This document shows, in pieces, positions 1 through 11,234 of a stretch of DNA of 64,000 nucleotides. The notes under the pieces are model-generated. The model did not search any database. It was not told the DNA's origin and saw only the letters and a list, made by a program, of their open reading frames with translations. Source of the DNA: Hippasteria phrygiana (taxonomy: Eukaryota > Echinodermata > Asteroidea > Valvatida > Goniasteridae). The position numbers and the translations under genes are program-made. The DNA is taken from positions 1,240,001 to 1,304,000 of the forward strand of contig JAZGUH010000483.1 of the NCBI GenBank assembly GCA_037893225.1. Reading direction: 5' to 3'. Numbering within the stretch: position 1 is the first letter of the stretch; every line of letters begins with the position of its first letter.

Positions 1-211
1 AGTTGGAGTCGAGCCCCTGCAAGTCATTTCTCAAGTACTTTCGCAAGCCCAGTCAGAAGTCCTTCCATAAAGCCGGTCACAAGCAACTGGGTGAACAGTG
101 ACAAAGGAATGCCTTTGTCAAAGCTCATTTGAATAGCTTGTGATTGGGATTAGGACTAGAGGGCTTGTGATTAACTTGCAGGGACTTGTGATGGACTCGA
201 CTACAGCCCTG
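1..211. mobile_element. hAT-like MITE, left end cut by window edge
   Basis: This stretch is closely similar, base for base over most of its length, to the element at 44597-44805, which has a clear 8-bp target duplication. The right end (GGACTCGACTACAGCCCTG, ending at 211) is the inverted counterpart of the left end starting GTTGGAGTCGAGCCC. The first few bases of the element lie outside the window. There is no coding capacity, so it is a non-autonomous copy. Confidence 0.6.
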
Positions 212-302
212 AAATTTGGGGTCGAAGAGTGTGACATTTTGGTGACCCTGTTACATAGTGACATGTATAAGATTTTGCAATCCAGGATAGGGCCTACATG
301 CT

Positions 303-795
303 TTAAAGGTTGTGTACAGGATTGGTCATTGTTGCAATTTTCAGAAACGGGCGGGTTTGGGGGTTTGTATTTTATAGGAAATATCGTTCCAGAACGGTTC
401 CACTGACCTGTTCAAAGTTTTGCGTTGTTGGATGGCGAAAAAAACGAAAGAAAAACGGCGCTCGTTTTCAGCCGTCGGTCGGATAATAGCCTTTAGTCAA
501 GGCGCGCGTGGCTACCTGGACGCGTGACGTGCCCCGAATGTGCCAGCATATCCGGGGCGCGCCACTCGTCCGGGTAGCCACGCGCGCCTTGACTAAAGGC
601 TACAGGGCAGTTTTCCCAACGATTTCCAGCTGAATATAAGTGTCCACTTTTCTTGACAACGACAGCACACCTGGTGCCATCATTTCACAGGATGATTGAG
701 ACTACTATTAACTTACAGTCTAGTAAGGTTTTTCGTAATAATTCATTAAAATAAATTGTAGGATTACCAATCGTGTAGGCCTACACTACATTTAA
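303..795. repeat. TTAA-ended fold-back repeat family, copy a
   Basis: The left end TTAAAGGTTGTGTACAGG and the right end (reverse complement TTAAATGTAGTGT...) are inverted relatives. The same family recurs at 17287-17721, 21766-22101, 38574-38873, 38892-39286 and 61477-62115. Shared internal landmarks are GGATTTGGGGGTTAGTATTT, CACTGACCTGTT and a right half with CCACTTTTCTTG, CAGCACAC and GGTGCCAT. This copy carries a nested palindrome (487-602). Its right terminal repeat also has a 6-bp GGCCTA-type insertion that the copy at 61477-62115 lacks. Confidence 0.75.
487..602. repeat. Nested 116-bp palindrome within copy a
   Basis: The sequence starts TAGCCTTTAGTCAAGGCGCG and ends with its inverse CGCGCCTTGACTAAAGGCTA; the arms are about 29 bp, with GC-rich spacer. 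The same palindrome sits at the same relative place in the copy at 21766-22101 but not in the copies at 17287 or 61477. It therefore defines a subfamily that arose before amplification. Confidence 0.75.
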
Positions 796-988
796 TGCCT
801 TCTATCTCCAAGATAGTGTGAAGTCAATTTCAATTCTACTTGATGGAAATTATACAGGTCAGGTGTAACACTAAGGCCTGCGTCAAACGTCGTGCTTCTG
901 CCGTGTCGAACTCAAATATCGGGAAATTGTTCAATTAAATGCGACAGAAGCACGACGTTTGACGCAAATCGTTTATTTAAGATCGACT

Positions 989-1029
989 CTGCCGTGTAGC
1001 ACGACAGCCTCTGTCGTGCTACACGGCAG
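989..1029. repeat. Perfect 19-bp hairpin in Harbinger subterminal region
   Basis: CTGCCGTGTAGCACGACAG is followed by a 3-nt loop (CCT) and then its exact reverse complement. It lies just inside the left end of the Harbinger element and shares words (GCCGTGT, CACGAC) with the TIR, so it probably derives from terminal-repeat material. Confidence 0.85.
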
Positions 1030-1123
1030 TTGCACGGTGTGGCGTCAAACGTCGTGCCAGCGTCGTGTCGAATTAAAATAGATTCCTACTTTGGCTTGAC
1101 GTAGTTGGAATGCGCATGCGTAC

Positions 1124-1917
1124 TTAAAAACTTGAGGAAGGAAATTGCAAACAAACGAAAAAGTTTCCCGAGTCAAAACTGCATGGGTATATGTTTTCAT
1201 CAACCAGGGTGTGAAGGGAATGCAGAATCTCCCAGAATAAGTGGAAAACATCCACACCGTCAACATTTTTAGCGTACGAAGTGACTATTTGCCCTTCTTG
1301 TAGTTTCTCCCATAGATCGATGAGGGACTGCAAAATAATAGAATCGTGTGAATTCCCTAGAAAACCGCAGCTTGCCCAAATAAATCTGTACCCGGCGTCC
1401 AGCAATCCCATCGGGACGATCGAATAAAAGTTATGGTATTCCTTGCACATTGGCACTTAAATGGAATATGACAACCGTCTATTGCTGCCCAACAGCAAGG
1501 AAATTGCCAATGTTTCTCCACGTCCAACATCTTTTCTTGGACTATGGTTGAAACTGTCGAAGTGCCCACTCCGGCCATTTCTGCTTTCGTGTAATTGTAA
1601 TCTCCCCTGCCCAGACGATACACGCAAATTGATAAACACATGTCTAGGGTAACGAGGTCTTCGGTCATCGTCTGACGTTGTAAGTCATGTTCTATATTGT
1701 TGAGAATGAAATTGAAAGTTGCCTTCGACAACCCAAATGTTTGCTTAAACCCTTTGTTTGTGTATGCGTCCATAATTGTTTGGAACCAACCTTCATTTCT
1801 AATTAAACGTCTGCAGGAACGGGCGCTCTGTATGACAGTTGCCTTTTCTCGACTTGATAGAAGAAGCGAAAGTATCATGTAAAATGCGACAGATATTCTT
1901 AACAAATTATGTATCAC
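1124..1917 (-). pseudogene. Harbinger (HARBI1-like) transposase, frameshifted and truncated
   Basis: The first frame (1917 down to about 1450) reads like the N-terminal and core part of HARBI1-type transposases. It has the stretch LSKATFNFILNNIE, then RLGRGDYNYTKAEMAGVGTS (helix-turn-helix-like region), and CCWAAIDGCHIP, which holds the first catalytic Asp (about residue 147). Homology then continues in another frame (1456 down): KEYHNFYSIVPMGLLDAGYR, with the second catalytic Asp, and FIWASCGFLGNSHDSI. After about 1230 similarity is lost, and the third catalytic acid with the usual C-terminal ERxFG-type motif is absent. One frameshift near 1450 plus loss of the C-terminal part make a functional enzyme impossible. 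A DDE integrase-like role for the intact family is established knowledge. Confidence 0.88.
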
Positions 1918-2134
1918 GAAAGTCTGCTGCTTGAAAAGTCCTCTTTCCTGGCTGCTCTTATGCTATTTAAAATAGCAAAATTACGCACCATTTTGTCTTT
2001 TACAATTAAATACGACAAGCATTTGATGTATTAAATTCGACGTTTGACACCAGTACAGAATTCGTCGCGCTTTTGCCGCACCGAAATGAATTACATTCGA
2101 CACGGCAGAAGCACGACGTTTGACGCAGGCCTAA

Positions 2135-3254
2135 CAGGGACACTGAAAAATGTCACACTTTTGGACCCCGAAAATCTATGGAATGACCTAAGTACCAATA
2201 AGCAAGCCACTTAACTTTTCATCCCCCCCCCCCCCCCCCAATATAGGTGGGCCTCAGTAAACCTCGGCAAACCAATCGATGGACTACCACGCATTGGAGG
2301 GGGTGGAGATGTGTATTCGGTTGCCATGAAAACATTGAAAATAATGTCCTTCTCATGAGCTGTAAGGCGCGGGGCGTACATTGTTCTATTACGAGAATCA
2401 TTTAGGCCTATACCCCGCTCTGTCAGAACCAGATATGTGTTGGCGGGGATATCTGGAGTATAATTACCCGCTGAATATTTAGTAGTGGTTGGGAAACATA
2501 ACCCAACGGATTTGTTTTTGCGGTCTTTGCCATTTTCATCTCGTTTTATCATAGTTAATCATTCATAATTGGTAGAATTCCGGTTAACTATTAATTTTAG
2601 AAAGGGATTAAAACAATCGTTTGTCGTGATCGTGTACAGAATTTTCAAAATCATGTAATTCGAACTGGCTACATTTAGGTATAGGGTCGGGGCTACATTT
2701 AGTTTTCGGCTGGTCCCAAGTTATATACGTTCTCTTGCGAATGCGCTAAGTTCTGCAAGGCATCATTATGATGGGTAACAGAGCATGCAAGTTTACTTCA
2801 AAATCGAGGAGATTTGGCGAAAACACGATACTTCCAGTCAAACCGCATATAGGAGCTACAATATTTGCGGCGTCCGATTAGTGAGATTATTTTGCTTTCT
2901 AACTGGGCTGATCTGAGAAATTATAATGATGTGGTCTTGTAAAAGAAATAGAGTCATTATGGCCTACCACATAATTATTTTTAATAGCCTACTGAGAATT
3001 ATGACAACACAAGAGAAAAAAATATCACATCAGAGTGCCATTCACTTGCTAAAAACTTGAGTCCGTCACTAGTCTAGTCAGTATTTGGTACCAACATATT
3101 ATTATTCACATAATTCACATAATTCACATGATCAGGAAACTTTTGCGCTCATCTTCGACTCAGTGAAGGAACGCACAATAACCCACTAACTATTAAGACT
3201 GCGCAAGGCATGATAGAAACCAACATGACGCGGCAAGATTGTACCATTTAATAG
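2135..3254. other. No gene recognised
   Basis: A 17-base C run lies at 2223-2239 and a TAGGCCTA octamer at 2403-2410. Positions 2785-2880 resemble 23780-23890, a diverged dispersed repeat. No convincing exon was seen. Confidence 0.5.
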
Positions 3255-3800
3255 CAGTGTTGTAGTCGAGACCCCGAAGTCCGAGACCGAGACCAAGACC
3301 GAGACCTGATGGCCCGAGACCGAGACCGAGACCTCGAGACCTTGTATGTCATTTACATAATAAAAGAATGCAAAAAGATCACAAATTTCCATATGCATTA
3401 TGTGCAAATGAGTATACATCTACATGTCGTTCCCAACTTCCCATACATGAAGCTAATGCGCTACATGTATACATTTGGGCACGCGTACACGGCAAAGAAA
3501 CGAGGTTGTCATCATGTCATGTACTGCACGTTTATAAATCTTTAGTCGAGTAGAGCGTACTGTAATCGATTCTGTAAACAAGAAGTTGTCATATACTGCA
3601 CAATTATACATCTCGAGTCGAGTCGAGCGTGCTGTAATCGATTCTGCACATGTGCTGTTTGTATAAAATATTGGTGGTCTCGATACCGAGACCAGCAAAA
3701 TACCGAGACCACGGGGTACCGAGACCGAGACCGAGACCAGGAAAAACTGGTCTCGAGACCGGTCTCGAGACCGAGACCGGTCTCGAGACCTACAACACTG
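3255..3800. mobile_element. GAGACC-rich element with inverted ends
   Basis: The left end is CAGTGTTGTAGTCGAGACC and the right end GGTCTCGAGACCTACAACACTG at 3779-3800. Both ends run into degenerate (GAGACC)n arrays (3265-3340 and 3676-3790). The terminal CAGTGTTGTAGTC resembles the hAT-like MITE at 44597. The flanking octamers do not match well (TTTAATAG, ACCATTAG), so the target duplication is unproven. The arrays create reading frames rich in Arg and Asp that are not genes. Confidence 0.6.
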
Positions 3801-3817
3801 ACCATTAGCCTTTTGGG

Positions 3818-3893
3818 CTATGGCGGACACAATAGGACGGCGCGATTTGAATTTGGTAAACCCAATTCAAATAGCGCCCTGGTGTCCGCCATA
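3818..3893. repeat. Fold-back sequence around GGCGGACAC
   Basis: TATGGCGGACAC at 3818 pairs with GTGTCCGCCATA at the right end. The inner parts GGCGCGATTTGAATT and AATTCAAATAGCGCC also pair. This is a compact palindrome of about 76 bp, probably a tiny MITE or a remnant. Confidence 0.7.
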
Positions 3894-4439
3894 TCCCAAA
3901 TGGTATAACGAGGTTGTTACACGCTCTATTCTCAGCACGTTCTACATGCCGTCACTCCTTCGTTGTCCCTATACAGTCGACTTTCCCCCTGGACACCAAG
4001 TACTTAATCCCCTGTACCGTTATCATGGCTGCCATCTATACTGCAGTACGTACTAGTCCCAGCTGACCGACCAATGCCGTATGAGGATGTCTCCAGCTAT
4101 TCCATGACCTCTGGTCATTGACATTTTTTGAAAGTTCTCCTCTTGATTATTGGTGTTTAAAAAAATAAATGAAAGGGGGATAAAAACTACAACTGCAAAA
4201 CACAAAGTTTTCAGTTCGCAGTACAGAATTTGATCAGATGTATAATTCACATAAATCTTTTTGTTGGGAAACACGCCAGCACAAAGTGCGATTCGTAAAA
4301 TTCCCCATATTTCTTTTAGACAAAACCAATTCACACATCTTAAAATTGGTCATCCACATTTTGTTCTGCTCTTTTCTGCCATTATGCCATGGTTGTCCCC
4401 CTTTTGGCCACTTTACTCATACATTTTTATCACCCAGAC

Positions 4440-5205
4440 GGGGCCAATTTACCTTTTTATTTAATGAAACGGGGGTAACCCATGAACTATACACACACTT
4501 CAAAAACTGCGGTGTTAGACTTATACCATGTTGTATCTATATTGGGCGAATGGTTACGGTACCACTTTGTGTTAATACTTATTACACTCCAGTTTTTTCA
4601 GCTACTCAGAAACTGACCCGAGCACCCCACCTGCCTCATACTCAAAGTACCAAGTTTGACCGAATTTCTCCAATAAATCCCTCCTTTTTTTAACTGTAAA
4701 TTTTCATTTTTTCATTTTGTTTTTGATGTAAGAGCCAAAGTGCATGTTACTTTTCCGTAAAAATAAAAAATTTAGGCTTAAATTCTATACCTGCAGTCTA
4801 GCCCCGAATTTGGCCTCAAATAAAACATACATGCATAATCATGAGCAACTTTCCAATAGAAAGACAGTGATGACAGTCGGTGATAAATGAACACCATGCG
4901 GTGTTAAATTAACACCATACGGTTGAACAATTCGTCCAATATAGATACCGCACGGTGTAAATTTAACACCAGAGAATTGGCAGTGTTAACACATTCATAT
5001 TTAACTGTGGATTTTCATTTTTGCCTTTTTAAAGATATAAGATCAAAATGTGGCTACTTTTCCGTAAAAATGAAAAGTCTTGGCTAAAAATCGATATCAG
5101 GCAATGTAGGCTTAAATTTGGCCCAAAATAGGACATGCATGCATGCAAAACCACGAGTAACTTAACAATAGAAAAGTATTTATGAAAAACGACAGTTAAA
5201 TGTAA
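4440..5205. repeat. Duplicated and inverted repeat cluster
   Basis: Two direct, diverged copies of about 180 bp lie at 4689-4880 and 4996-5205 (shared CTTTTCCGTAAAAAT, GGCTTAAAT, ACATGCAT, CAATAGAAA). A third relative is at 20511-20690. Between the two copies are palindromic GGTGTTAAATTAACACC (about 4900-4916) and a stretch CGTCCAATATAGATACCG, whose inverse occurs near 4530-4560. This is repeat-derived and no gene was found. Confidence 0.6.
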
Positions 5206-5226
5206 CCGTGTTTGTTGTATACAAAA

Positions 5227-5550
5227 ATGTCAGCAACCTCATCCCTATTGCGTGATACATTGCTATCCTATCTGAGATTCCAGAATGATGATTTGATTCC
5301 ATTTCCGGAGTATGATTTTGTTTCAGGATACGTTGTATTTTGTTTTCCGACAGCATCGCGTTTCGTGATATGGGGGAAGTCGTCCTTCAACCCAACCCTA
5401 AGCCCTCATTTTCAGTTAGCAATTAATACACTTCAGCCGATACATCCCCAGATATTCGGAATGGTAGAGAGGCAGGTGTCTAGACGCCAACGCAACATCA
5501 TAGCCCGAATGCAACACTTCAACCAAACAGAAAGAAATACCGCCCGCTAA
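5227..5550 (+). CDS. Unrecognised 107-residue reading frame
   Basis: An ATG at 5227 opens a frame ending at TAA 5548-5550. The product is mixed in composition, without low complexity, and has a basic C-terminal part (MVERQVSRRQRNIIARMQHF). I recognise no domain. It directly follows repeat copies at 4996-5205, with no visible promoter or polyadenylation signal, so it may be chance or part of a repeat. No function is assigned. Confidence 0.22.
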   Translation: MSATSSLLRDTLLSYLRFQNDDLIPFPEYDFVSGYVVFCFPTASRFVIWGKSSFNPTLSPHFQLAINTLQPIHPQIFGMVERQVSRRQRNIIARMQHFNQTERNTAR

Positions 5551-8415
5551 GTTCAATTTTTTAAAAAGAGTTTACAGTCAACGAGAATTCTCACCTTAGC
5601 TCTTGTGAAAGGGGCGAGGCTTTGGATTGAGCAGGGTGTAACATTAGCATGGAACGACTCGAGGGGGACGTAGTGAGGAGGAAATGCGGCAGGTGCAAGT
5701 GGCGATACTGTGTCTTGGAGAAACACCGGTTTTGACACCTAAAAACACAAGAAGTGGTCGTCATCAGCCATCGATCATGTTGGGTTTGATAACAGTGGAG
5801 CCTGCTGCGTCGGGCCAGGAATCCAAAGGTGAACCTCCGTTGTGGTGGAGATTTTCTGAGTTTAAAGAAGAGGCCAACATGAGTTGAACAGATCCTGGAA
5901 GATCCTGTCCTCCCTTTGGGATTAGGGGAGGAACTGTTTTGTAAGAAACAGTTCAGCGTAAACAGAAAATTTGCAAGAGCAGGCCGGGGTCATCAAACCT
6001 GCGACCTATTTATTATTGTACCGGTGCTCAATTAATTGCCCTAGCTGACGATGCCCCAGTTTGGTCAATATCATTGTAAAGATTGTAGTTAGCGAGGGAG
6101 GGCGTGTCGAGAAGTTTTCAGCGTGATTGAACTGACAAAATATGAAATGTGCTGAGCGTTTGTTCACAATGTCACTATTAATTATTGTCCAGCCTGCCTC
6201 GTCTTGTATTTTCATCTGTTCTGATTGGTCGAAGCATAACGATGCTTTAAATAACGATCGTGATAGTTGCCTATTAGCCCGGAATAAAGCGGCCCAGCGT
6301 ACATGACATTCAGCTGAATCTTTTGCGTAGTGCCGTGACATGGTACTGTAGATTGTGGGACCCAGCCAGGGGGGGTCATGGCGCTTGTGTCCCTAAGCAA
6401 GGCACATTGCCACATATTGCTTCTTTTCGGCAGTTTTCAAATGGGTTCAATAAACCCGTGCCCGGCCCCTTATAATATGAAATCGTACCTCCTTTCATCA
6501 CGTATGCGAAACCAAGCAGTTCATAGTTGAGCGACATAATTATAAAACTGCATGTACTATAAGAACAAGATGCTTATTTTTTGTTGTCAGCACATCCAAT
6601 TGAATTATTTAATAATAGATGTTCTTTGTACTTGCCAATGTTCATCAAAACTTGAAGAGAAACGATTGGATTTCTGTTTCAGCATAGCACAACTGTTGCT
6701 ATAGGAAGCAGTATTTCTTTCTTTTTTGGAAGAAACGAGGAAAACCAACAGTTGAAACATAATGGTGCACTTTGAGCTGGGTTGGGGAGAGGAGAAGATT
6801 GGGGCTATTATAGGGACCTTTCTATTTTAGAACTGCATCGTTGCTGGACAACACGAGGATGCCATGGTCATGACATCCAACTTCAAGACAATTAGGATTA
6901 CGTCTTCACCTGATGCTATTTACTTTCAGAAATTCAATGAAATGAATGCATATATTAATACAGAAATATGTTTTTTAATTGGTTTGTTTTCATCAGTCAC
7001 TTTCTATTGGAAAGTTACTCATGTTTTTTTTGTGTGCATGTCTTATCAGTGGGCCAAATTGGGAGCTATTTTGTACACTGTCAAATCGTTGGGTAAAACA
7101 TAATTAGGCAACTGTTATTCACCCAACATTGGTATTATTTTACCACATTGGTGGTTAATTCAGGTAAAAATGGACCAATTGTTGGGAAGAATTCGCCCAA
7201 GATTTTGGGTTGTTGATAATGTTGCCCAACATTGGGCAACATATCAACCCATTTTGACCAACTTTTTTAGAGCATATGTAATTTGAATCAGCCAAGATGG
7301 TTAATCTCACTTGAAAGTATATATAGCAGCTTTATAAATGAATGTGTTTTCGGCGGAAGAGGCAGAATGTTATATGTGTAGCACTCGGGGATGTGTGATT
7401 TGAGTACGATTTGGCCACAGTTGGTATTTTAGTATTGCTTGTGGTGCTACTACAAATTCACTTGAGTATTTCCTTGAGGACCTCTTGAGAGTCTCGTCAA
7501 CTGCAGTTGACGTAATTGCATTACACACAGAAGCAGTTAATTCAAAGCAATCATCGTTCATACCACATGTACTTTTATTTGCTAACACTCTCCTGTCATA
7601 CCGGTACGTTCCGCCATGTTGAGATTATATGTACCCATGCAGCACGTCTACTATAGTCACCCTGTCTGGCATTTACAGAAAGCAAAAATGGAAATACTAT
7701 ACCTGCACTTTGGAATTCATTTAGCCTACAAAATATTATTGATGTCGTTCAGAGCACGGGAAGAAGCAGATAAAAAATGTCACTCTCACAAATCATCATC
7801 GAATTATTGCAATTCAAAAGCCATGAATCCAGAATGAAGACACTCCCCCACCTACTGCAGAAAAAGCCGGGCATCCTGCGAGTTACCTCTCATGCCTGGC
7901 CGTTTGATGGATGGTACTGCGGCCAAGCTACTTCACTCCACTTTGTGGGTCGCGCAATGGCAGGTGGCCTACTAAACTAGTCTGTCTGGAGCCCCCAGAT
8001 ATCATCTCAGGACTCATCGGAAGATCGTGATTATTGCAAACTTCGGACGTAGAAGGCAATTAGTGTTATTGTGGGGCTGTAAGCGTGGTTCTACGATGGG
8101 GCCTCAAAAATATTATATCATCGCTCACAAAGAAAATAAAATAAAGTAGGTTAAGAGCCTACCTGGTTTCACATGAAAGAAACACAGTGTCGTATAGAGG
8201 CGGAAAAGGCTTCTTCCTAAAACTGCTGCGGCTCGAAAGGTATAGACTACAATAATGTACACGACCGTTCCCTTGGAAATTTGTCTGAAAAATCATCGAG
8301 GAAAACGACGATACTATCCGCTTTCCAACAGTCCGACTTTTTCCAAGCAAACTTTCGTTTCCGAAGTATTTTCGTCAATGATTTTCCCGGCGTAGGCCTA
8401 TTTTAAGGGATGGTC
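5551..8415. other. Gene-free stretch with dispersed repeats
   Basis: No exon was recognised. Positions 6345-6425 contain a sequence of the common dispersed type GTGTCCCTAAGCAAGGCAC. Positions 7095-7260 are rich in the palindromic word CCAACATTGG and variants. The rest looks like unique AT-rich DNA. Confidence 0.45.
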
Positions 8416-8426
8416 ATGTACATTAT

Positions 8427-8739
8427 CAGCGGCGGCGATTTCTCGTCAGGGTTGGGGGGGGGGGGGGGGGAGGGGGGGGGGCGGAGGAAAAAGCACACAA
8501 CCAACAACAATTGTTAAGCGTTTTGTACTCGGTGTCTCTTGTGTATCCTGGGAAATTTTTGAAAATGTGTGCTGATCTTTGTGTATACTGGTGTATTCTG
8601 GTGCATGTAAAAGCCAATGACCGATCAATTGTATATTATGACTATGGGGAAATTGTTAGGGGGGACACTGCCTAGCAGTCCCCTCCCCAAAAATATTGGG
8701 GTGGGGGGGAGGGGACATGTAGCCCCGGGATCGCCGCCC
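8427..8739. mobile_element. Small element with flanking 11-bp duplication
   Basis: The ends are inverted (GGCGGCGAT near 8431; ATCGCCGCC at 8730-8738). The flanks ATGTACATTAT (8416-8426) and ATGTACACTAT (8740-8750) are a near-perfect direct repeat, as expected for a target duplication. The combined flanks rebuild a sequence (GGTCATGTACA..ATTATT) that is uninterrupted at 13594 and similar at 17187, so this element is nested in an older repeat. The interior holds G runs at 8454-8481 and no gene. Confidence 0.6.
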
Positions 8740-8750
8740 ATGTACACTAT

Positions 8751-10106
8751 TATTGAACGATTTTTCCGACCATAATAAGTTTCGGACGCACGCTATTTGC
8801 AGCCCAATTGGGCCCTTTTATATTCACCACCTGTCAAGCTTGGCAGCTAGCCAGACAAGAGGAATTCCAGTAGCATCGAGAAACAAAACAAATTGGGCTG
8901 GAGAGAAATGAGTTTCATACTCAATTAGTATTTAAAAGTGAAATGGAGCTGGAGAGTGGAAAGAAACTGCACATAACTGACAAAATCCTGTTTTTATGAC
9001 ATGAATACATCAACAGCATTATTTCCATGATATTCATTGCCAGCACCACTGTCGACTGGGTGCAAAAAAATAATATAAGTTTTAATATTTGTATATACTG
9101 AAATTAATAAATAAATAATACTACGGATTATATGAATAAAACATGTATGGTGTGATGGTGGAAATCCAAACTAAAATATGAATGCAGTTGCATTAGCGCG
9201 TGAAATTAGGGCTGGCAATTGGTAATTATGTGCTTTAAATGATGAAAATGGGAAATAGTGCATACGTGCCTGCAGGGACATTATTGAATTTTCCTCTCAA
9301 GACATTTCAATTTTTTTTGCACGGTTTAGCGTGAAATCCATGACTCCCTTAAATACTGACGCGTTGAGTTATTGTAGTTATTACGGTAGGCCTACACAAA
9401 ACAACGAGAAACATCATTTTTGGGAAAGGATAAGGCCGAGACTGAGAAATAGGGTTAGGGTTTTGGATAAGATTAGAATTAGGATTAGAATGAGGATTAG
9501 GGTTATGCCATTGCAAAATTGCATGTGTTCATTAAAAAAACCCACACAATTTTGTTTCAATGCATCATGGGTAAACAGTCGGAATTTCACGCAAGTCGGA
9601 AATTGACATGACAATTTTTGATTTCCTACAACATACAACGTCAGGGCCACAATAAAACACAAATACATGATGGGTATAGGCCTACGTGCCACAAGAAAGG
9701 CATGCTGTTTTCTGTTTCGTTTTCCAAGGGAGAAAGGAGAACTTTGACAAAGAAAACAAACATTATTATCAATTATTAAAGTGGCGAAAACATAATATAA
9801 AACTATAACTTAAATACTAGATCATGCATGTTATATACTAGAAAGAAGAAAATATTTTCCGTTTTTAATAGTAATTAAATGACTGCTCCAAGTTATTTTT
9901 AAATCGGGGAAAAGGGAAAGCAGAATACAGTCGTAAATTCTGGGGTCGGGGTGGGGTGCGGTAGGGAGAATATTTTCTCTTCTTTTTTGGTCGGTGGTAA
10001 ATCGTATAGGATCATCCCCAACATTTTGTTTTGTGCAGAGCTGTAAACAAATGATATACCTTTTGAACAGCTCCCTCCATACTGTTCCTCCAGAATACAA
10101 AAAACA

Positions 10107-10110
<4 letters not shown>
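8751..10110. other. No gene recognised
   Basis: AT-rich DNA. Positions 9431-9506 contain a degenerate run of GGATTAGAATTAGG and AGGGTTAGGG words. TAGGCCTA octamers lie at 9387 and 9677. No exon-like structure was seen. Confidence 0.45.

Positions 10111-10143
<33 letters not shown>
10111..10143. repeat. (CA)n microsatellite
   Basis: An uninterrupted run of about 16 CA units. Confidence 0.97.
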
Positions 10144-10145
<2 letters not shown>

Positions 10146-10480
10146 AGTCATGTAAACGGGTGCAATCGTGGACCTCCCATTGTTCCTCTTTTGTTTATAC
10201 TCTAACTTTTTCGGAAGGCCTCCCATTGGTTTTGTACACGATTTTCAATCGTGGACGTTGGGTCAAACGTGGACCCCTTTGTCTACGCCCGAATTCTTTT
10301 GTCCTAGGTCCACGATTGCCGGCATATACAAACTCACACACACACACCTTCAATATTGTCCTCCTATTGTTCTACTTTAACCTTTTGGCAAGGACCCTCA
10401 TTGGTTTTGTACACGATTTTCAACGGGGACCTTTCTCAACCGGGGACCCTATTGTCCTCTATCGTTAAAGGTTCCCTATT
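10144..10480. repeat. Diverged direct duplication
   Basis: CATTGGTTTTGTACACGATT occurs at about 10226 and again at about 10400. Both are preceded by CTCC(C/T)ATTGTTC-type blocks and followed by GTGGAC or GGGGAC repeats. This is a local duplication of roughly 174 bp next to CA-rich tracts. Confidence 0.6.
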
Positions 10481-10913
10481 TAATGAAAAAACAAACTCAC
10501 ACACACAAACAAAAAAGAATTTACATCACTGAGCAAAAGAAAGACTTGGGCTATTGGCGTTGCACACAACGTTGGAAAGCATTGCATAGACAGGCAACAT
10601 GGACATCCTTAAACTCTCACTTCCACCAAGTACATGTACGGTTTACAATAATGTCACATAATCTGAACGTGAATGCTTTCCGATATTGTCATCATAAAAA
10701 AGTGCTCTTTCAATGTTAAAAAAGTACATCAAAATCAATCTGAAGCGATTAAAAATTGACCCTTTCTCTGCCACCTGTCCATGGTCTTGCTGACGTGATC
10801 GAAGATAATGGTTCTTTTGGATATTCTGGTCACAGGCAATTAGCTTTGGTCGCACGTATATTAAACGCATCTGGCTCCATTACCACATTGCCGAGCCTTA
10901 CAGGTTTAAACAA

Positions 10914-11234
10914 ATGAGCAGCTCGCTAATTTCCAAGCCTGTCCATCTCGTCATCTCACTAGGTGTCAGTTGTTTTTATATTCTACCTGAAGGAAGTGCG
11001 AAGCGGGCTTGCTTCCTTGCAAAAACACCGAATGCATTACTTAGACACAGATGGGGGATGGTGGAACGTTTTTTGAGCGCACACGACACTCAGAATTTGT
11101 CCTTGATTATGGACAAACTAACTGAGATGATCAGTGCTGGAAATTCTGTCGAACAGCAGCATGGCCATATTTTGAAAATGCAAAGTTTGGGGTCTCTCAT
11201 TATGTTGAGGAGAAAACCGAAACCCATCATATAG
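10914..11234 (+). CDS. Unrecognised 106-residue reading frame
   Basis: An ATG at 10914 opens a frame to TAG at 11232-11234. The second half is hydrophilic and could be helical (HRWGMVERFLSAHDTQNLS, IMDKLTEMISAGNSVEQQHG). No family is recognised, no splice or polyadenylation context is obvious, and the frame could be fortuitous. No function is assigned. Confidence 0.25.
   Translation: MSSSLISKPVHLVISLGVSCFYILPEGSAKRACFLAKTPNALLRHRWGMVERFLSAHDTQNLSLIMDKLTEMISAGNSVEQQHGHILKMQSLGSLIMLRRKPKPII

Larger units (their letters stand above)
875..2131. mobile_element. PIF/Harbinger DNA transposon with intact termini
   Basis: Terminal inverted repeats of 36 bp are identical at 875-910 and 2096-2131, beginning GGCCTGCGTCAAACGTCGTG. 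They are flanked on both sides by the trinucleotide TAA (872-874 and 2132-2134). A 3-bp TWA duplication is the hallmark of PIF/Harbinger insertion. The interior encodes a broken Harbinger-type transposase on the minus strand. Extra inverted and direct copies of the terminal motif lie at 940-967 and 1041-1072. At 1257 bp the element is too short to hold the second, Myb-like Harbinger protein, and I see no trace of one. Perfect TIRs suggest a fairly recent insertion or mobilisation in trans. Confidence 0.9.

Noticed and set aside
3820..4056. 78-codon + frame starting MADTIGRR
   Set aside because: The start lies in a fold-back sequence, and the product has no protein-like features.
8426..8628. 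Poly-proline reading frames
   Set aside because: They are created by the G/C homopolymer runs inside a small transposon.
9431..9506. Interstitial telomere-like array
   Set aside because: AGGGTTAGGG occurs only once, and the rest is irregular GATTAGAAT words without a 6-bp period.
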